A stretch of 64,000 nucleotides of DNA from Chloroflexota bacterium (GTDB lineage Bacteria; Chloroflexota; UBA4733). Positions 35,860 to 45,080 of this stretch are shown piece after piece; the first letter of the stretch is position 1, and the number at the start of each line of letters is the position of its first letter. The stretch is from positions 1-64,000 of the forward strand of contig JAMCTA010000003.1 in NCBI GenBank assembly GCA_023381895.1. Reading direction: 5' to 3'. The position numbers were made by a program, and so were the translations under genes. The notes beneath the pieces are model-generated. The model was given only the letters and a program-made list of their open reading frames with translations, had not been told where the DNA came from and searched no databases.

Positions 35860-36323
35860 GCCGACCTCCGCCCTCACGCCACAACTGCACAGGTATCTTG
35901 CCAGACGAAAAGACGATTGTTGATACCGCTGCCCCCAGCGGGGTACTTCTGTGATGAGTCTTTCGCCCCTGCAGGACGCAGACTCTGGGACGCTACGCTC
36001 GCCCTCGCCTACTCGAGACGGCGGATGAGAGGTTGGGTAGCAACGCCTCCGTCCAGTACAAACGAAAGTTTGCGTTTCGCTGGAGCGCATCGAGATCGAG
36101 AGTGTCAAGCCTCCGCCGTGCCTGTATGGTACCTGCAGTGACCTGTGCACGATCAAGCGTCTCGGTCAAGGCATACATCCATCAAGTGGCTCGTGGTACG
36201 GATCAAATGAGGTTACTCGCTCGATACCGTAGCATGTGTCATAAGCGCTGCCACTTTGCCCAGACTTCTCTGCACTAGGTATCATCGGTGAGCGTGCGCT
36301 CACAAGAGGAGAGGATAGATGCA
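35860..36323. other. Divergent intergenic stretch between glmS and the aldolase gene
   Basis: About 460 bases that should hold both promoters. A 61-codon open frame lies on the minus strand (36178-35993), starting MYALTETLDRAQVTAGTIQ. It has no ribosome site and no recognised domain, so it is not called as a gene. No clear riboswitch or ribozyme motif was found. Confidence 0.4.
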
Positions 36324-37325
36324 TTGGCATTGACAGTTGGGAAAATTCGCGGTCTACAACAGATCTCCTCCCCTGCGGGCATCTTCACGATGACGGCGAT
36401 GGATCAGCGTGGCTCTCTTGCAGAGCTCATGCGACCACAGAATCCGAGCTCAGTGACGTACGAAGAGCTCAAGCAGGTCAAGATCGAGCTCGCCGCAGTC
36501 TTTGGACCTTTGTCAAGCGCGGTGCTGCTGGATCCACTCTACGGAGCAGCGGAAGCAATCGCTTATGGAGCGCTGCCAGGTCGAACTGGCCTCTTGGTTG
36601 CGTGGGAAGAGTCCGGCTATACGCCGGACGGCTCGGGCCGCCTTACGCAAGTCCAGCCGGGCTGGAGTGTCGCGAAGATCAAGCGCATGGGTGCGTCCGC
36701 CGTCAAGCTCTTGGTGTATTACCATCCCGACGAGGCCAGGTCAGCCGAGCACCAACGCGCGATCGTCAGACAGGTCGTTGCTGACTGTGCAACGCACGAC
36801 ATCCCTGCCGTCGTCGAAGCAGTGACCTACGGCATCAACGGTCTCAAGACCGGCACAGCGGAGTTTGCGGCTCAGAAGCCTAGACTCGTGATTCGTACCG
36901 CTCAGGAATTGAGCCCATTGGGCTTCGACGTGTTCAAGGCTGAGTTCCCTGCAGATCTCAAGTTCGAATCAGACGAAGGCAAGATGGCCGGCTGGTGCCG
37001 TCAACTGAACGACAGTTGTCCGGTACCGTGGGTCATTCTCAGTGCTGGCGTAGACATAAGCTTGTTCCGCAAGCAGGTGGAGATCGCTTGCAAGCACGGT
37101 GCGTCTGGATTTCTCGCCGGTCGCGCTATCTGGAAGGATGGAATCCGAATCGCCGGCGGCGCTGAGCGCCGGCGCTGGCTGGAGACTACCGGTGTAGACA
37201 ACCTGCGCCAGTGTATCGATCTAGCCCAGGAGTTCGCCACCCCGTGGACGAAGAAGCTCGACCGTTCGCTCGCAGCAGCGGCTGATGTCTCCGAGGGCTG
37301 GCTGCAACGCTACCCCTCGGCATAG
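36324..37325 (+). CDS. Tagatose 1,6-diphosphate aldolase-like (LacD family)
   Basis: 333 residues from TTG 36324, which gives the family-like N-terminus MALTVGKIRGLQQIS and has GAGGAGAGGA before it. A GTG at 36288 is the alternative. Blocks TMTAMDQRGSLAELM, SAVKLLVYYHPDE with a likely Schiff-base Lys, DVFKAEFPADL and PWVILSAGVDISLF match class I LacD aldolases, a family that also covers sulfosugar (YihT) and other ketose-phosphate aldolases. It cleaves a ketose phosphate to DHAP plus an aldehyde; the exact sugar is unknown. Confidence 0.85.
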   Translation: MALTVGKIRGLQQISSPAGIFTMTAMDQRGSLAELMRPQNPSSVTYEELKQVKIELAAVFGPLSSAVLLDPLYGAAEAIAYGALPGRTGLLVAWEESGYTPDGSGRLTQVQPGWSVAKIKRMGASAVKLLVYYHPDEARSAEHQRAIVRQVVADCATHDIPAVVEAVTYGINGLKTGTAEFAAQKPRLVIRTAQELSPLGFDVFKAEFPADLKFESDEGKMAGWCRQLNDSCPVPWVILSAGVDISLFRKQVEIACKHGASGFLAGRAIWKDGIRIAGGAERRRWLETTGVDNLRQCIDLAQEFATPWTKKLDRSLAAAADVSEGWLQRYPSA

Positions 37326-37341
37326 CAGGGATGAAGTCACT

Positions 37342-37641
37342 GTGGCCACTGATGGCACCGTAACAGTACGTATCGATCTCACCACCCAAACAATCGCGGT
37401 GGAGCTAGCCGGACCGACAGTGTCCCTCGAAGACGTCGGTATCGTGAGTGCCGTGGTTCAGTCAGATGAAGAGGCCGAGCGCCTTGCCTTGTTTCTCACG
37501 ATGGAAGAGGCCGAGGTGCTACAGAAGATGGTCGATTACGTCCTGGAGCGCGTGAAGATCAGCATCAGCAGTCGGTCAACGCTCGAGAACCTCACTCCTC
37601 GGTTATCCACGTTCATCTCTCAGGCGCAGATACTGACGTAG
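37342..37641 (+). CDS. Small protein of unknown function downstream of the aldolase
   Basis: 99 residues from a GTG preceded by AGGGATGA; the frame upstream overlaps the end of the aldolase gene. The first half is a beta-rich stretch (VTVRIDLTTQTIAVELAGPTVSLEDVG). The second is a mixed helix (DEEAERLALFLTMEEAEVLQKMVDYVLERVKIS). No family recognised. It begins 16 bases after the aldolase stop, so co-expression is likely. Confidence 0.5.
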   Translation: MATDGTVTVRIDLTTQTIAVELAGPTVSLEDVGIVSAVVQSDEEAERLALFLTMEEAEVLQKMVDYVLERVKISISSRSTLENLTPRLSTFISQAQILT

Positions 37642-37741
37642 AGGCGCACGCTACTCCCGCACTTATATAGCTTTGATCCGGCCATTCTTGACGTCTCGAG
37701 GCCATGAATCCACTTCTATGAGCGGTAGAGGAGAGCTGTGA

Positions 37742-39016
37742 GTGCATCCGGAGTCGGTGCCTTCCCACTATCGCTGGAACTTCACTGTGTTGAGCCTCGA
37801 TATTGCCTCGTATTCACTGGCAACCTCTTTTGTTTCCTTCTCCACCATCTTGCCAGCATTCATAGAGCATCTCACTAGGTCTGAAGTTGCCATCGGCATT
37901 CTGGCCGCACTCAGCACCGCTGGCTACGCCCTGCCGAACTTTCTCTTTGTGCCCATCACCGAGCGTGTCCGGCGCAAGAAGTTGCTCATTCTCTGGGTCA
38001 CACCCGGTGAACGCCTCCCATACTTGCTCTTGGCGTTTGTTGCCGCATTTCTCGCGACGACCCATCCCTATCTCACCATCATTCTCACGTTTCTGCTGCT
38101 CGGAGTGTTCACAGGTACAGGCGGAGCGTTGACCCCAGCGTGGCTCGATCTGATAGCACGAGCGATTCCCGCCCGGCGACGCGGAGCATTCTTCGGCCGG
38201 AGTTACGCACTTGCCGGTGCAACAGGAGTGGTCGGAGCCTTCATCTCGCAGGTGCTGCTTGCTCGTGAGCCCTTCCCAACAGCCTTCGTACACTTGTACC
38301 TGCTGGGGTTCATGTTTGTGATGATCAGCTACGGCTTCTTCGCCCTCAATCGCGAGGTGGATCCTCTCGAAAGTCGAGGGAGGGAGTCTGTTGCCAGCTG
38401 GCTGCGTGTGCTTGTTCCTACACTCAAGAGAGATCGGAACTTCTCCTGGTATCTCCTGGCGATGGTGCTCGCATCATTGGCAAATAGTGCTGCCGGCTTC
38501 TTTACCGCTTTCGCGCTCCGAAGGCTCCATGCGCCCGACGCGACCGTCGCCCTCTATACCGCTGCACTTCTCGCATCCCAGACCGTGTTCAACCTCATCT
38601 GGGGCTGGCTCGCCGATCGCCATGGCCACAAGCTCGTGCTGGCATGCGGCATCGCCACCCTTGGCATCGCCACCGTCATCGCCCTGCTCATTCCCACAGC
38701 AACCCTCTTCGCTGTGGTCTTCGCGCTCCTCGGTGCGGGACAGAGCGCCTACACGCTCTCGCGCCTCGCCATCGTGCTTGAGTTCTCTTCGCACGATCGC
38801 CGTCCCACGTATGTCGGACTCGCCAGTCTCGCACTCGCCCCTCTCGCCCTCATTGGACCGCTTGCGGGCGGAGCTATCATTGACCGCCTCGGGTTTGGCG
38901 TCACTTTCACCGGCTATGCCGTCGCTGGTGTCTTCGCACTCAGTATCCTGGTGTGGAAGGTGCGAGAGCCACGCTCGGCGGCAGCAGGTCATGAGCCCGC
39001 CTTTCTGGTCGAGTGA
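37742..39016 (+). CDS. MFS-family transporter
   Basis: 424 residues with about 12 membrane segments. The loop between helices 2 and 3 reads FVPITERVRRKK, a weak form of the family motif, and helix 8-9 reads NLIWGWLADRHGHK, the standard repeat of that motif in the second half. Residues near FLLLGVFTGTGGALTPAWLDLIARAIPARRRG suit a drug or sugar exporter-like MFS. GTG start with GAGGAGAG before it. The substrate is unknown. Confidence 0.85.
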   Translation: MHPESVPSHYRWNFTVLSLDIASYSLATSFVSFSTILPAFIEHLTRSEVAIGILAALSTAGYALPNFLFVPITERVRRKKLLILWVTPGERLPYLLLAFVAAFLATTHPYLTIILTFLLLGVFTGTGGALTPAWLDLIARAIPARRRGAFFGRSYALAGATGVVGAFISQVLLAREPFPTAFVHLYLLGFMFVMISYGFFALNREVDPLESRGRESVASWLRVLVPTLKRDRNFSWYLLAMVLASLANSAAGFFTAFALRRLHAPDATVALYTAALLASQTVFNLIWGWLADRHGHKLVLACGIATLGIATVIALLIPTATLFAVVFALLGAGQSAYTLSRLAIVLEFSSHDRRPTYVGLASLALAPLALIGPLAGGAIIDRLGFGVTFTGYAVAGVFALSILVWKVREPRSAAAGHEPAFLVE

Positions 39017-39058
39017 CGGTCACACATCAGGACCACGAAGCGTCCCATAATGCAGCCA

Positions 39059-39910
39059 CTACATGTCTCGGTTCGAGAATATCCGGATACCGAGGAGCAG
39101 CATAGCAACGATCCATAGTGCTGACCAGATGACATAGGCGGGAGTCGGCGGAGCGAAGACGAGAAATGGAGCGTTCCCAGGGTTGTTTCGAACCGCCTGC
39201 GCACCAAGAACGATAGCCAGTGGCTCGAAGCAGTAAAGCGCACCGCGCCACAATCCATCAGTCGGAATGATCAGGCTCGCCACCGTGCCAATAGTCGTCG
39301 CTGCGCTATTGCTGAGCGCTTGCCCGATGACTCCGATGATGCCGGCAATCCACGCGATACCGTAGAGAATCACGATACTCATGCCTACAGCAAGCGGGGG
39401 CCAGCGCGTACTCGCCAGAAGAGCGAGCGTCAACAATGAGACGCCTTCAGCACAGAGGTAGAGCAGCCCGATTCTAGGATGAGGCGGTACGTAACCCGTG
39501 GCAAGACTGGCGAGGAGCACCTCGCCAAGCACGAAAAAACCCGCGTATAAGATCAGCGCGAAGCACAAGGCCAGCCACTTGCCAGTGATGACCTCCCACC
39601 GAGCCAGAGGACGCGGCAAGATTGCCAGCATGATGCCAGAGTCGATGTCGCTCGCGACGGCAGGGGCAGCAACAACAGCGGCGCCAATAGCAAGCACAGC
39701 GTTGAACATGAACAAGATGAGCATCAAGATGACTCCAGCGAACAATCGTACGGCTTCCGGAGTACACGAAGCACCGACACAGGCCAAGCTGGCAATGTGG
39801 GCAAATCCCCAACCGGAGAGCGCAAGCATCGCTAGTGACGAGAGAATGACGGCAAGCACCAAGCGCCGCCGCACCAGCTCGAGCAGCGTATAGCGGCTAA
39901 TCGTGAGCAC
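39059..39910 (-). CDS. ABC exporter permease (ABC-2 type)
   Basis: 283 residues with six hydrophobic helices. It begins GTG at 39910 and overlaps the ATPase gene by 14 bases; the longer frame upstream is a shadow of that ATPase. SDIDSGIMLAILPRPLARWEVITGKWLALCF near residue 90 is the coupling region typical of NatB/YhgE-like ABC-2 permeases. It pairs with the ATP-binding gene to form an exporter. Substrate unknown. Confidence 0.8.
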   Translation of the reverse strand: MLTISRYTLLELVRRRLVLAVILSSLAMLALSGWGFAHIASLACVGASCTPEAVRLFAGVILMLILFMFNAVLAIGAAVVAAPAVASDIDSGIMLAILPRPLARWEVITGKWLALCFALILYAGFFVLGEVLLASLATGYVPPHPRIGLLYLCAEGVSLLTLALLASTRWPPLAVGMSIVILYGIAWIAGIIGVIGQALSNSAATTIGTVASLIIPTDGLWRGALYCFEPLAIVLGAQAVRNNPGNAPFLVFAPPTPAYVIWSALWIVAMLLLGIRIFSNRDM

Positions 39911-40865
39911 GTGACGCCTCCGGCTGCTGGAGCAACTCCAAGAATCGCTCTTCGAGCGACTGGTGGAGTGGCTCGAGCGCATAGAGTCGCGCTCCTCCTG
40001 AGACGAGTGTCTGCACAAGCGCGGGGATCTGGTTCTCGGTAAGTCCAGCAACAAGGTAACTACCGCTCTCCTCCCGCACGCTGCCAAAGGCACGCAGCTG
40101 TTCCAAGAGAGCTGCAGAGACGTTAGTAGCGCGGATGCGCACATTCGCGGCAGCACCAAGGAGCTGCTCAAGCCGCCCCATCGCGACGACCGACCCACGA
40201 TGGATGACCGCAACCCGATCACATACGAGCTCGACCTCTGAGAGGAGGTGTGAATTGAGGAAAACAGTGACACCGTCATCTCGTAACCGGCGTATGATTC
40301 CGCGAACCTCGTGGCGTCCCACGGGGTCGAGGGCCGAGGTTGGCTCGTCGAGGAGCACAAGTCTTGGGCGCCCCAGAAGAGCTACGGCTAACCCCAAGCG
40401 CTGCTGCATTCCTTTCGAGAACGTGCCGGCGCGATCCCTAGCACGATCCGTCAGGCCCACAGTATTCAGCACTCTCCGGATCTCGACATCGCGCCCCGGC
40501 GAATCCAGCCCAGCCAGCTCCGCGTGAAGCCTGCACACCTCGAAGGCCGAGAGCCAATCCTGGTACCGGAAGAGCTCTGGGAGATATCCAAGCCAGCGCC
40601 GCGCCGGTCGATTGCCTAGTGGCGCCCCAAGAACCTGACCATCCCCATTCGAGGGATGAGTCAGCCCTACAAGCATCTTGACCGCTGTGGTCTTACCAGC
40701 ACCATTCGGACCCAAGAATCCGAAGACCTCACCCTGGGGAACTTGCAGCGTGAGATCACGTACGGCCACTGTCTGCCCGTAGCGCTTACCTAAACCGCTC
40801 GTGGCGATGGCGAGGACAGATAGGGAAGGTGCATCTGCGCCATCTCTCCGAGAGATAAGATTCAC
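39897..40865 (-). CDS. ABC transporter ATP-binding protein
   Basis: 322 residues. Walker A is GFLGPNGAGKTTAVKML, the signature is FSKGMQQRLGLAVALLG, Walker B is LVLLDEPTSALDP, and the switch His is in FLNSHLLSEVE. After the ATPase core (about residue 240) comes the C-terminal tail found in drug and lipid exporters. Partner of the permease at 39059. GTG start with GGAGG before it; the anti-sigma-like gene ends 20 bases downstream of this gene's start in the opposite sense of transcription order, i.e. just upstream of it. Confidence 0.92.
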   Translation of the reverse strand: MNLISRRDGADAPSLSVLAIATSGLGKRYGQTVAVRDLTLQVPQGEVFGFLGPNGAGKTTAVKMLVGLTHPSNGDGQVLGAPLGNRPARRWLGYLPELFRYQDWLSAFEVCRLHAELAGLDSPGRDVEIRRVLNTVGLTDRARDRAGTFSKGMQQRLGLAVALLGRPRLVLLDEPTSALDPVGRHEVRGIIRRLRDDGVTVFLNSHLLSEVELVCDRVAVIHRGSVVAMGRLEQLLGAAANVRIRATNVSAALLEQLRAFGSVREESGSYLVAGLTENQIPALVQTLVSGGARLYALEPLHQSLEERFLELLQQPEASRAHD

Positions 40866-40886
40866 GATTGGCAGCGCCTCCGTGCG

Positions 40887-42074
40887 CTAGTGCAGACTGT
40901 TCGCCAGCGCGATCACCTGATCCTTGGTGAAGGATCCACCGATGCCATACACGATACCGTCGCGAACGAACACGGCGAAGCCAGCTACACCGGTCGAATC
41001 ACCCACAACGACCGCCTGCGTGCCATCGTTGAGCGTCACGTTCTCAGCCATGGCCCTATTCACCGGTATCGGAAGCGGTAATGTCGTCGCCGGATCCCCA
41101 AGCGAACGAATCGTCTGCTTCAGCTCAGGAGACACTCCTGGAACACTGAGCACATAGTTCTTGAGCTCTGCCACCGTAACATTGGCTCCTGTAGCAGTGA
41201 GTGTAGGGGCTCGAGACTCACCAACAACCAAGAAGGGACCAGTACTACTGACGAGTTGCGCGGCGCTTGGCACCTTACCGTCCCTCTGAGTGGCCTTCTG
41301 ATTCTCCAGCTGGCTGAAATTGCCGAAGACCTCGGCGAAGGTGGCGTTGGTGGAAAAGTGCAATGTTGCTCCGTCCAGGTTAGCTGGGAGCGGCGGGAGA
41401 TGCTGACCGGCTGCCTTTGCAGTAGCCGCGGCCTTAGCCGCGCTGAACGTAAAAGTCGCAGACTGCCCAGGGATGACCTCATACTTAGCGGTTGCCGGCA
41501 CACCAGATGGCAACATCCCTAGTTGAGGCACCGGAAGTCCCACAGCAGCGCTTGCCGCAGCAACCGATGGATAGCTCACCGGTGATCCGCCCTTGGTGAC
41601 TGACAGCGTCCCTAGCTCCTGAAGACTTGACAGAGTCTGTAGTTCGCCAGACGTGATGGGCACCGCGACGACGTGGGTGGGTTGGAACAAGGTGAGAAAG
41701 CTCTGAGCCAGCGCCCCAGCAGGAGTGAGCGCAAGTGCTGCGGCAATAGCTCCAGTAGTTGCAATGCCCACAAGAGGCTTCCGAAGTCGTGCAAGTTGCT
41801 GTCGCATGGGTGAAAAGAATCCCTCCTCTAAGTGCTGGGCACTCAGTTGTTGCTCACGGGCGAGACGAGCGTTGAAACGCAGCAAGGCCGCTGGAGCGTT
41901 GGGTGAGTAGTCAGGGAGGTCGAGGCGCCGTACAACGAGCATGGCATCTTGCCGGGCGACTTCCAGCCTCTTCTGGCACACGCCACACTCCTCCACGTGC
42001 TCGCGAGTCTGCCGGTTCACTAGCTGCGGCTCATCTCTCACACGCCCTAGCTCACTATCACCGAGATGCTTCAC
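40887..42074 (-). CDS. Membrane-anchored zinc-finger anti-sigma factor with large outer domain
   Basis: 395 residues. The N-terminal motif HVEECGVC (HxxxCxxC, about residues 26-33) marks a sigma-binding zinc domain. A membrane helix follows (about residues 100-122, VGIATTGAIAAALALTPAGALA). The outer part of some 270 residues is rich in Ala, Ser and Thr and contains VVAVPITSGELQTLSSLQELG. It may sense envelope state. The GTG start overlaps the sigma gene by 17 bases. The ABC exporter genes lie downstream in the same direction, which suggests one transcript. Confidence 0.82.
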   Translation of the reverse strand: MKHLGDSELGRVRDEPQLVNRQTREHVEECGVCQKRLEVARQDAMLVVRRLDLPDYSPNAPAALLRFNARLAREQQLSAQHLEEGFFSPMRQQLARLRKPLVGIATTGAIAAALALTPAGALAQSFLTLFQPTHVVAVPITSGELQTLSSLQELGTLSVTKGGSPVSYPSVAAASAAVGLPVPQLGMLPSGVPATAKYEVIPGQSATFTFSAAKAAATAKAAGQHLPPLPANLDGATLHFSTNATFAEVFGNFSQLENQKATQRDGKVPSAAQLVSSTGPFLVVGESRAPTLTATGANVTVAELKNYVLSVPGVSPELKQTIRSLGDPATTLPLPIPVNRAMAENVTLNDGTQAVVVGDSTGVAGFAVFVRDGIVYGIGGSFTKDQVIALANSLH

Positions 42075-42657
42075 GAGTGACCTCCTTCCGCAGCGCTGTT
42101 TCGGCGCGTCGAAGCGTTGTACCTACCTGATCGACCGGCATACCTAGAGCCTGACTGATCTCTACGTAAGAGAGGCCACTATATCGAAGCATGAGAGCAG
42201 AAGCCTGCCGCTCCGGCAGCCGCCGCATCCAAGCCCGTACGGCTGCTTCCTGCTCCCGCCGCTCAACCTCCTGCTGTGGATCGAGTCCTAGCTCCCGACT
42301 CTGCTGCAATCGCTCCGTGGTCACGTAGTCCGCCGTCTCACGTGCTTCGCGCCGTTTCCGACTACGAATAACGTTGAGCGCCATGTGCACGGTGGCCGCA
42401 TGTAGCCATGCGCTCGCGTACGGAACATCAGCCCTGTGCCGGCGATAGTACGAGTAGAACACCTCCTGGGCAATGTCCTCCGCGTCTCTCGCATCACCGA
42501 GCACGCGGTAGGCGATTGCTACGACACGAGCATACTCCGAAGAGAAAAGTTGCTCGAAGGTTCGAAATGGACGTACCTGAACCCTCGACACGAGACTCTC
42601 CGCGGTCGCCGGCACGTGCTGCTGCTCTCTATCCTCGCAACCTCTGCTGTCACACAT
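42058..42657 (-). CDS. ECF-type RNA polymerase sigma factor
   Basis: 199 residues. Region 2 reads FSSEYARVVAIAYRVLGDARDAEDIAQEVFYSYYRR. Region 4 reads RLPERQASALMLRYSGLSYVEISQALGMPVDQVGTTLRRAETALRK. The ATG at 42657 has a poor ribosome site. A GTG about 24 codons on (at VSRVQVRPFRTFEQLF) has GGAGAG before it and may be the real start. It is followed by, and overlaps, its likely anti-sigma gene. This is the second such pair in the window. Confidence 0.9.
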   Translation of the reverse strand: MCDSRGCEDREQQHVPATAESLVSRVQVRPFRTFEQLFSSEYARVVAIAYRVLGDARDAEDIAQEVFYSYYRRHRADVPYASAWLHAATVHMALNVIRSRKRREARETADYVTTERLQQSRELGLDPQQEVERREQEAAVRAWMRRLPERQASALMLRYSGLSYVEISQALGMPVDQVGTTLRRAETALRKEVTREASR

Positions 42658-42698
42658 GAAGCACCGCAGTGCACCATTGTTGTGGCACGTAGCCCTGC

Positions 42699-43163
42699 TC
42701 AGGAGAGAAGAGCGTCTCGGTGTGCGCTGTAGAGCTGCGCCGTCAGCTGAGCGTGAGCCAAGTGCTCACGCGCGTGACCGTAATTGGTGATCAGCCACCG
42801 GGAACCGCTTTGAGGACTTCTGTCATCGCGCGCTCGCAGTTCGCTCAAGTCCTGCTCTGTCACCCGAGGAGCAAAACGATCGACTGTGGCATCAGCAGCC
42901 GCCAAGAGCTGAAGGAGATCCTCCTTCGTCGCCCCCTCGGTAAGGAACTCTTCATCCCGGTTCCGGCGATGCTCGGTGCGCGCGACGACGTGCCATACTT
43001 GTCGCTCTGACCCTAAAGTGTGGACGATCAGCACGGCAATGGAGTTCGTCTCTGGGCCAGGCTTCCAATCGAGGAGGCCATCAGGCGCAGACTCCACCAG
43101 CTGGCGCAAGTCGGCATGCACCGCTTTGTAGCCTGCAGCAATCTCACCGACGATCTGAAGCAC
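42699..43163 (-). CDS. DinB-like four-helix protein (putative thiol transferase/metal-binding family)
   Basis: 154 residues from GTG 43163, which has a strong GGGAGGAGAG site and gives the normal DinB length. Upstream codons in frame lack such a site. Helical blocks ADLRQLVESAPDGLLDWKP, IAVLIVHTLGSERQVWHVVARTEH and WLITNYGHAREHLAHAQLT follow the DinB/YfiT layout, with His residues in helix 2 and helix 4 that usually bind a metal. Activity is unknown. It is divergent from the GT4 glycosyltransferase gene. Confidence 0.72.
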   Translation of the reverse strand: MLQIVGEIAAGYKAVHADLRQLVESAPDGLLDWKPGPETNSIAVLIVHTLGSERQVWHVVARTEHRRNRDEEFLTEGATKEDLLQLLAAADATVDRFAPRVTEQDLSELRARDDRSPQSGSRWLITNYGHAREHLAHAQLTAQLYSAHRDALLS

Positions 43164-43389
43164 TTGGATCTCTCCTCCCGGTGTCCACATGATGGGCCAG
43201 CTCAGTGCCCAGGCCGCACCTACAGCGCACCTCTGCGCTCCATCCGCGCGCACTCTACCACAGTACGATCAGTCGAGTGTTCAACATTTCTTTACCGGAT
43301 TCTGTAGGGATTCTTCAGTGTTCCCAGTGACACTCCAAGGCAACATCGGAAAGATAGAAGCAACAAGGGGAACGTGGAGGATCTGGACA

Positions 43390-44589
43390 GTGAACCTATG
43401 CCTTGCGTCTCTCCACCCTCGGATCCTCAGCGGGCAGATTGACAGCCTGGTTGGATTGGGGCGGTCGCTGCTCCATCACGGACATCAGATCGAGATTGTG
43501 GCGCCATTCGACACGACTGGGCTGCTGCACCATGCCCTCATTACTCTGGACGGAGGCTCATCCGGCCTCGTGGAGGCAGGGAGGCGCATGGTGCAGACCG
43601 TCCCGCGTATCATCGCCGCAGCGCGCCGTGCCGATCTCCTATTCCTGGCGCTGCCTACTCCAGCGTTCTCCTTAGTCGGAGATATCGTTGCCGCCGCGGC
43701 GCCCTGCCCGGTGATCGTCTCCTACGAGGGGCACTTGGCTCAGGCTCGTCACTTACTCACACCTCAGCGTCTCCGTGAGAGCTGGAAGACCTATGTCCCG
43801 CTGTGGGGAGTCAATAACGGCTTATTCGGTCGCTGCACCCGCTATAGCGCGAGCCGCTACGTCGTGAGCAGCAATGTTCAGCGTGAGGAACTTCTGGCTC
43901 TGAGAGCACCTGCCTCCCGGATCGAGGTGATAAGCAACATCGTCGAAACTGACAAGCTCAAGCACGTCCCGAAGCAGCAGGCTCGCCAGCGGCTGCACCT
44001 TCCTCAGGATCGCAAGCTCATCGGGTACATCGGACACTTCAATGACGTGAAAGGTGTCGACATCCTCGCCAAAGCCTTTGCCCAAGTCGCCGCCTCCGAT
44101 GAAGCAGTACAGCTCGTCCTCGCGTGGAGTGGTCAGGGCAATCTCTCCCGAGTGACGCGGCACGTGGAAGGGTTCAGCGACCGCATTTCCTGGCTCGGGA
44201 AAGTGCCCGTCGGCACGTTTCTCTCTGCTCTTGATGCCCTTGCCCTACCGTACCGTAGCACGGCGGGTCAAGGCGCCTTCCCTTCGCTTCCTATCGAAGC
44301 GCTCCACGTCGGCTGCCCGTTGGTGACGACACGACTGGCTCTGCTCGCAGAGCTCATCGGCAATGAGCCAGCAGCTCTTCTCGCAGAGCCAGAGGACGCA
44401 GATGGTCTTGCCGAGTATCTGCGACGCATCACCACCGACGTCGACCTCATCAGGCAGATAGTGCAGGCCCAGAATCGTGTGCTGGAGGAACACTTCAATC
44501 AGGAGCGACTGACGTTGCGCTACGAAAGGCTCTTTCAAGAAGTCTTAGACGTAGCCGCTGAGACCGCTACCAAGGCGAGTGCAGCATAG
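43390..44589 (+). CDS. GT4-family glycosyltransferase
   Basis: 399 residues from GTG 43390 with GGAGG nine bases before it; the open frame runs further upstream without a ribosome site. The order is that of GT-B enzymes: CLASLHPRILSGQIDSLVGLGRSLLHHGHQIEIVAP, then VSSNVQREELLALRAPASRIEVISNIVETDK, then KLIGYIGHFNDVKGVDILAKAFAQVA and LPIEALHVGCPLVTTRLALLAELIGN. It transfers a sugar from a nucleotide sugar. It is 58 bases upstream of tRNA-Ala(CGC). Confidence 0.88.
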   Translation: MNLCLASLHPRILSGQIDSLVGLGRSLLHHGHQIEIVAPFDTTGLLHHALITLDGGSSGLVEAGRRMVQTVPRIIAAARRADLLFLALPTPAFSLVGDIVAAAAPCPVIVSYEGHLAQARHLLTPQRLRESWKTYVPLWGVNNGLFGRCTRYSASRYVVSSNVQREELLALRAPASRIEVISNIVETDKLKHVPKQQARQRLHLPQDRKLIGYIGHFNDVKGVDILAKAFAQVAASDEAVQLVLAWSGQGNLSRVTRHVEGFSDRISWLGKVPVGTFLSALDALALPYRSTAGQGAFPSLPIEALHVGCPLVTTRLALLAELIGNEPAALLAEPEDADGLAEYLRRITTDVDLIRQIVQAQNRVLEEHFNQERLTLRYERLFQEVLDVAAETATKASAA

Positions 44590-44627
44590 AGCAAGAGCCA
44601 CACAGGGCGAGTGATGATGGAGGCGTG

Positions 44628-44636
44628 TGCTATACT
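44628..44636 (+). promoter_or_regulatory. Extended -10 promoter element before tRNA-Ala(CGC)
   Basis: TGCTATACT is a good extended -10 (TGn + TATACT) and lies 11 bases before the tRNA 5' end. No convincing -35 box is seen. Confidence 0.5.
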
Positions 44637-44647
44637 TGCCCAAGCAC

Positions 44648-44720
44648 GGGCCTGTAGCTCAGCTGGGAGAGCACCACATTCGCATTGTGGGGGTCAGCGG
44701 TTCGAGCCCGCTCAGGTCCA
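44648..44720 (+). tRNA. tRNA-Ala (anticodon CGC)
   Basis: A 73-nt cloverleaf is complete: acceptor GGGCCTG/CAGGTCC with one G-T pair, D arm GCTC/GAGC, anticodon stem CCACA/TGTGG with loop TTCGCAT, T arm AGCGG/CCGCT. Anticodon CGC reads GCG codons. Its last 43 nt plus one base recur exactly at 45751. Confidence 0.97.
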
Positions 44721-44721
44721 C
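44678..44721 (+). repeat. 44-bp direct repeat, copy 1 (tRNA 3' part)
   Basis: Runs from the anticodon stem/loop of tRNA-Ala(CGC) through its 3' end. The identical copy is at 45751-45794. Anticodon-loop-to-3'-end identity blocks of this kind are the usual attachment cores of tyrosine-recombinase elements. Confidence 0.8.
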
Positions 44722-44767
44722 TCCACGAAGCAGTCTATAGACTGCTCCCTGTGCTCTCTCCTTCCCA

Positions 44768-45010
44768 TCAGCGGCGGTGCGACAGCGGTTCTACCCTAAC
44801 GAGCCGTTGACCACGGGTCCCCCCGCCCGGGACGGTGACGTCACCTGGCCAGCCCAGGCCCCGCACGTCGGCTGGATCGATCCAGCCTCGGTAGTAGAGG
44901 CCGAAGTCCCAGTCCGAGTCGGGACGGGCCTCACCTCTTGCCCTCGATCCTCCGAGGGCGACCGCGACCACGCCGGGCAGCTGAGCGAGGCGCGCTGTGA
45001 TGTGTTCCAC
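44768..45010 (-). pseudogene. Truncated nucleotidyltransferase (MNT-like) fragment
   Basis: 80 residues from GTG 45010, which has AGGAGG ten bases before it. The core is the polymerase-beta-type nucleotidyltransferase motif ALGGSRARGEARPDSDWDFGLYY, with the G-S and D-x-D metal site. Family members with this motif are around 240-270 residues. Here only the N-terminal third remains: the family pattern is lost after GLGWPGDVTVPGG, and the frame then ends on the tRNA side. It lies within the putative element, after hicA on the same strand. Confidence 0.7.
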
Positions 45011-45080
45011 TGCTTCTTTCCCTCCTTGTCGGTACGCCCCCTCTGGGCGCGACGAAAGTTCTCCGATCAATCCCGGAAGA

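Noticed and set aside
35860..36150. A glmS ribozyme before glmS
   Set aside because: The conserved ribozyme core sequences could not be found in the leader.
35993..36178. 61-codon minus-strand open frame in the glmS leader
   Set aside because: No ribosome site and no similarity that I recognise; it lies where promoters are expected. It could not be excluded fully.
39911..40360. N-terminal extension of the ABC permease frame by 150 codons
   Set aside because: The Ser/Arg-rich translation is a shadow of the ATPase gene; the true start is GTG 39910.
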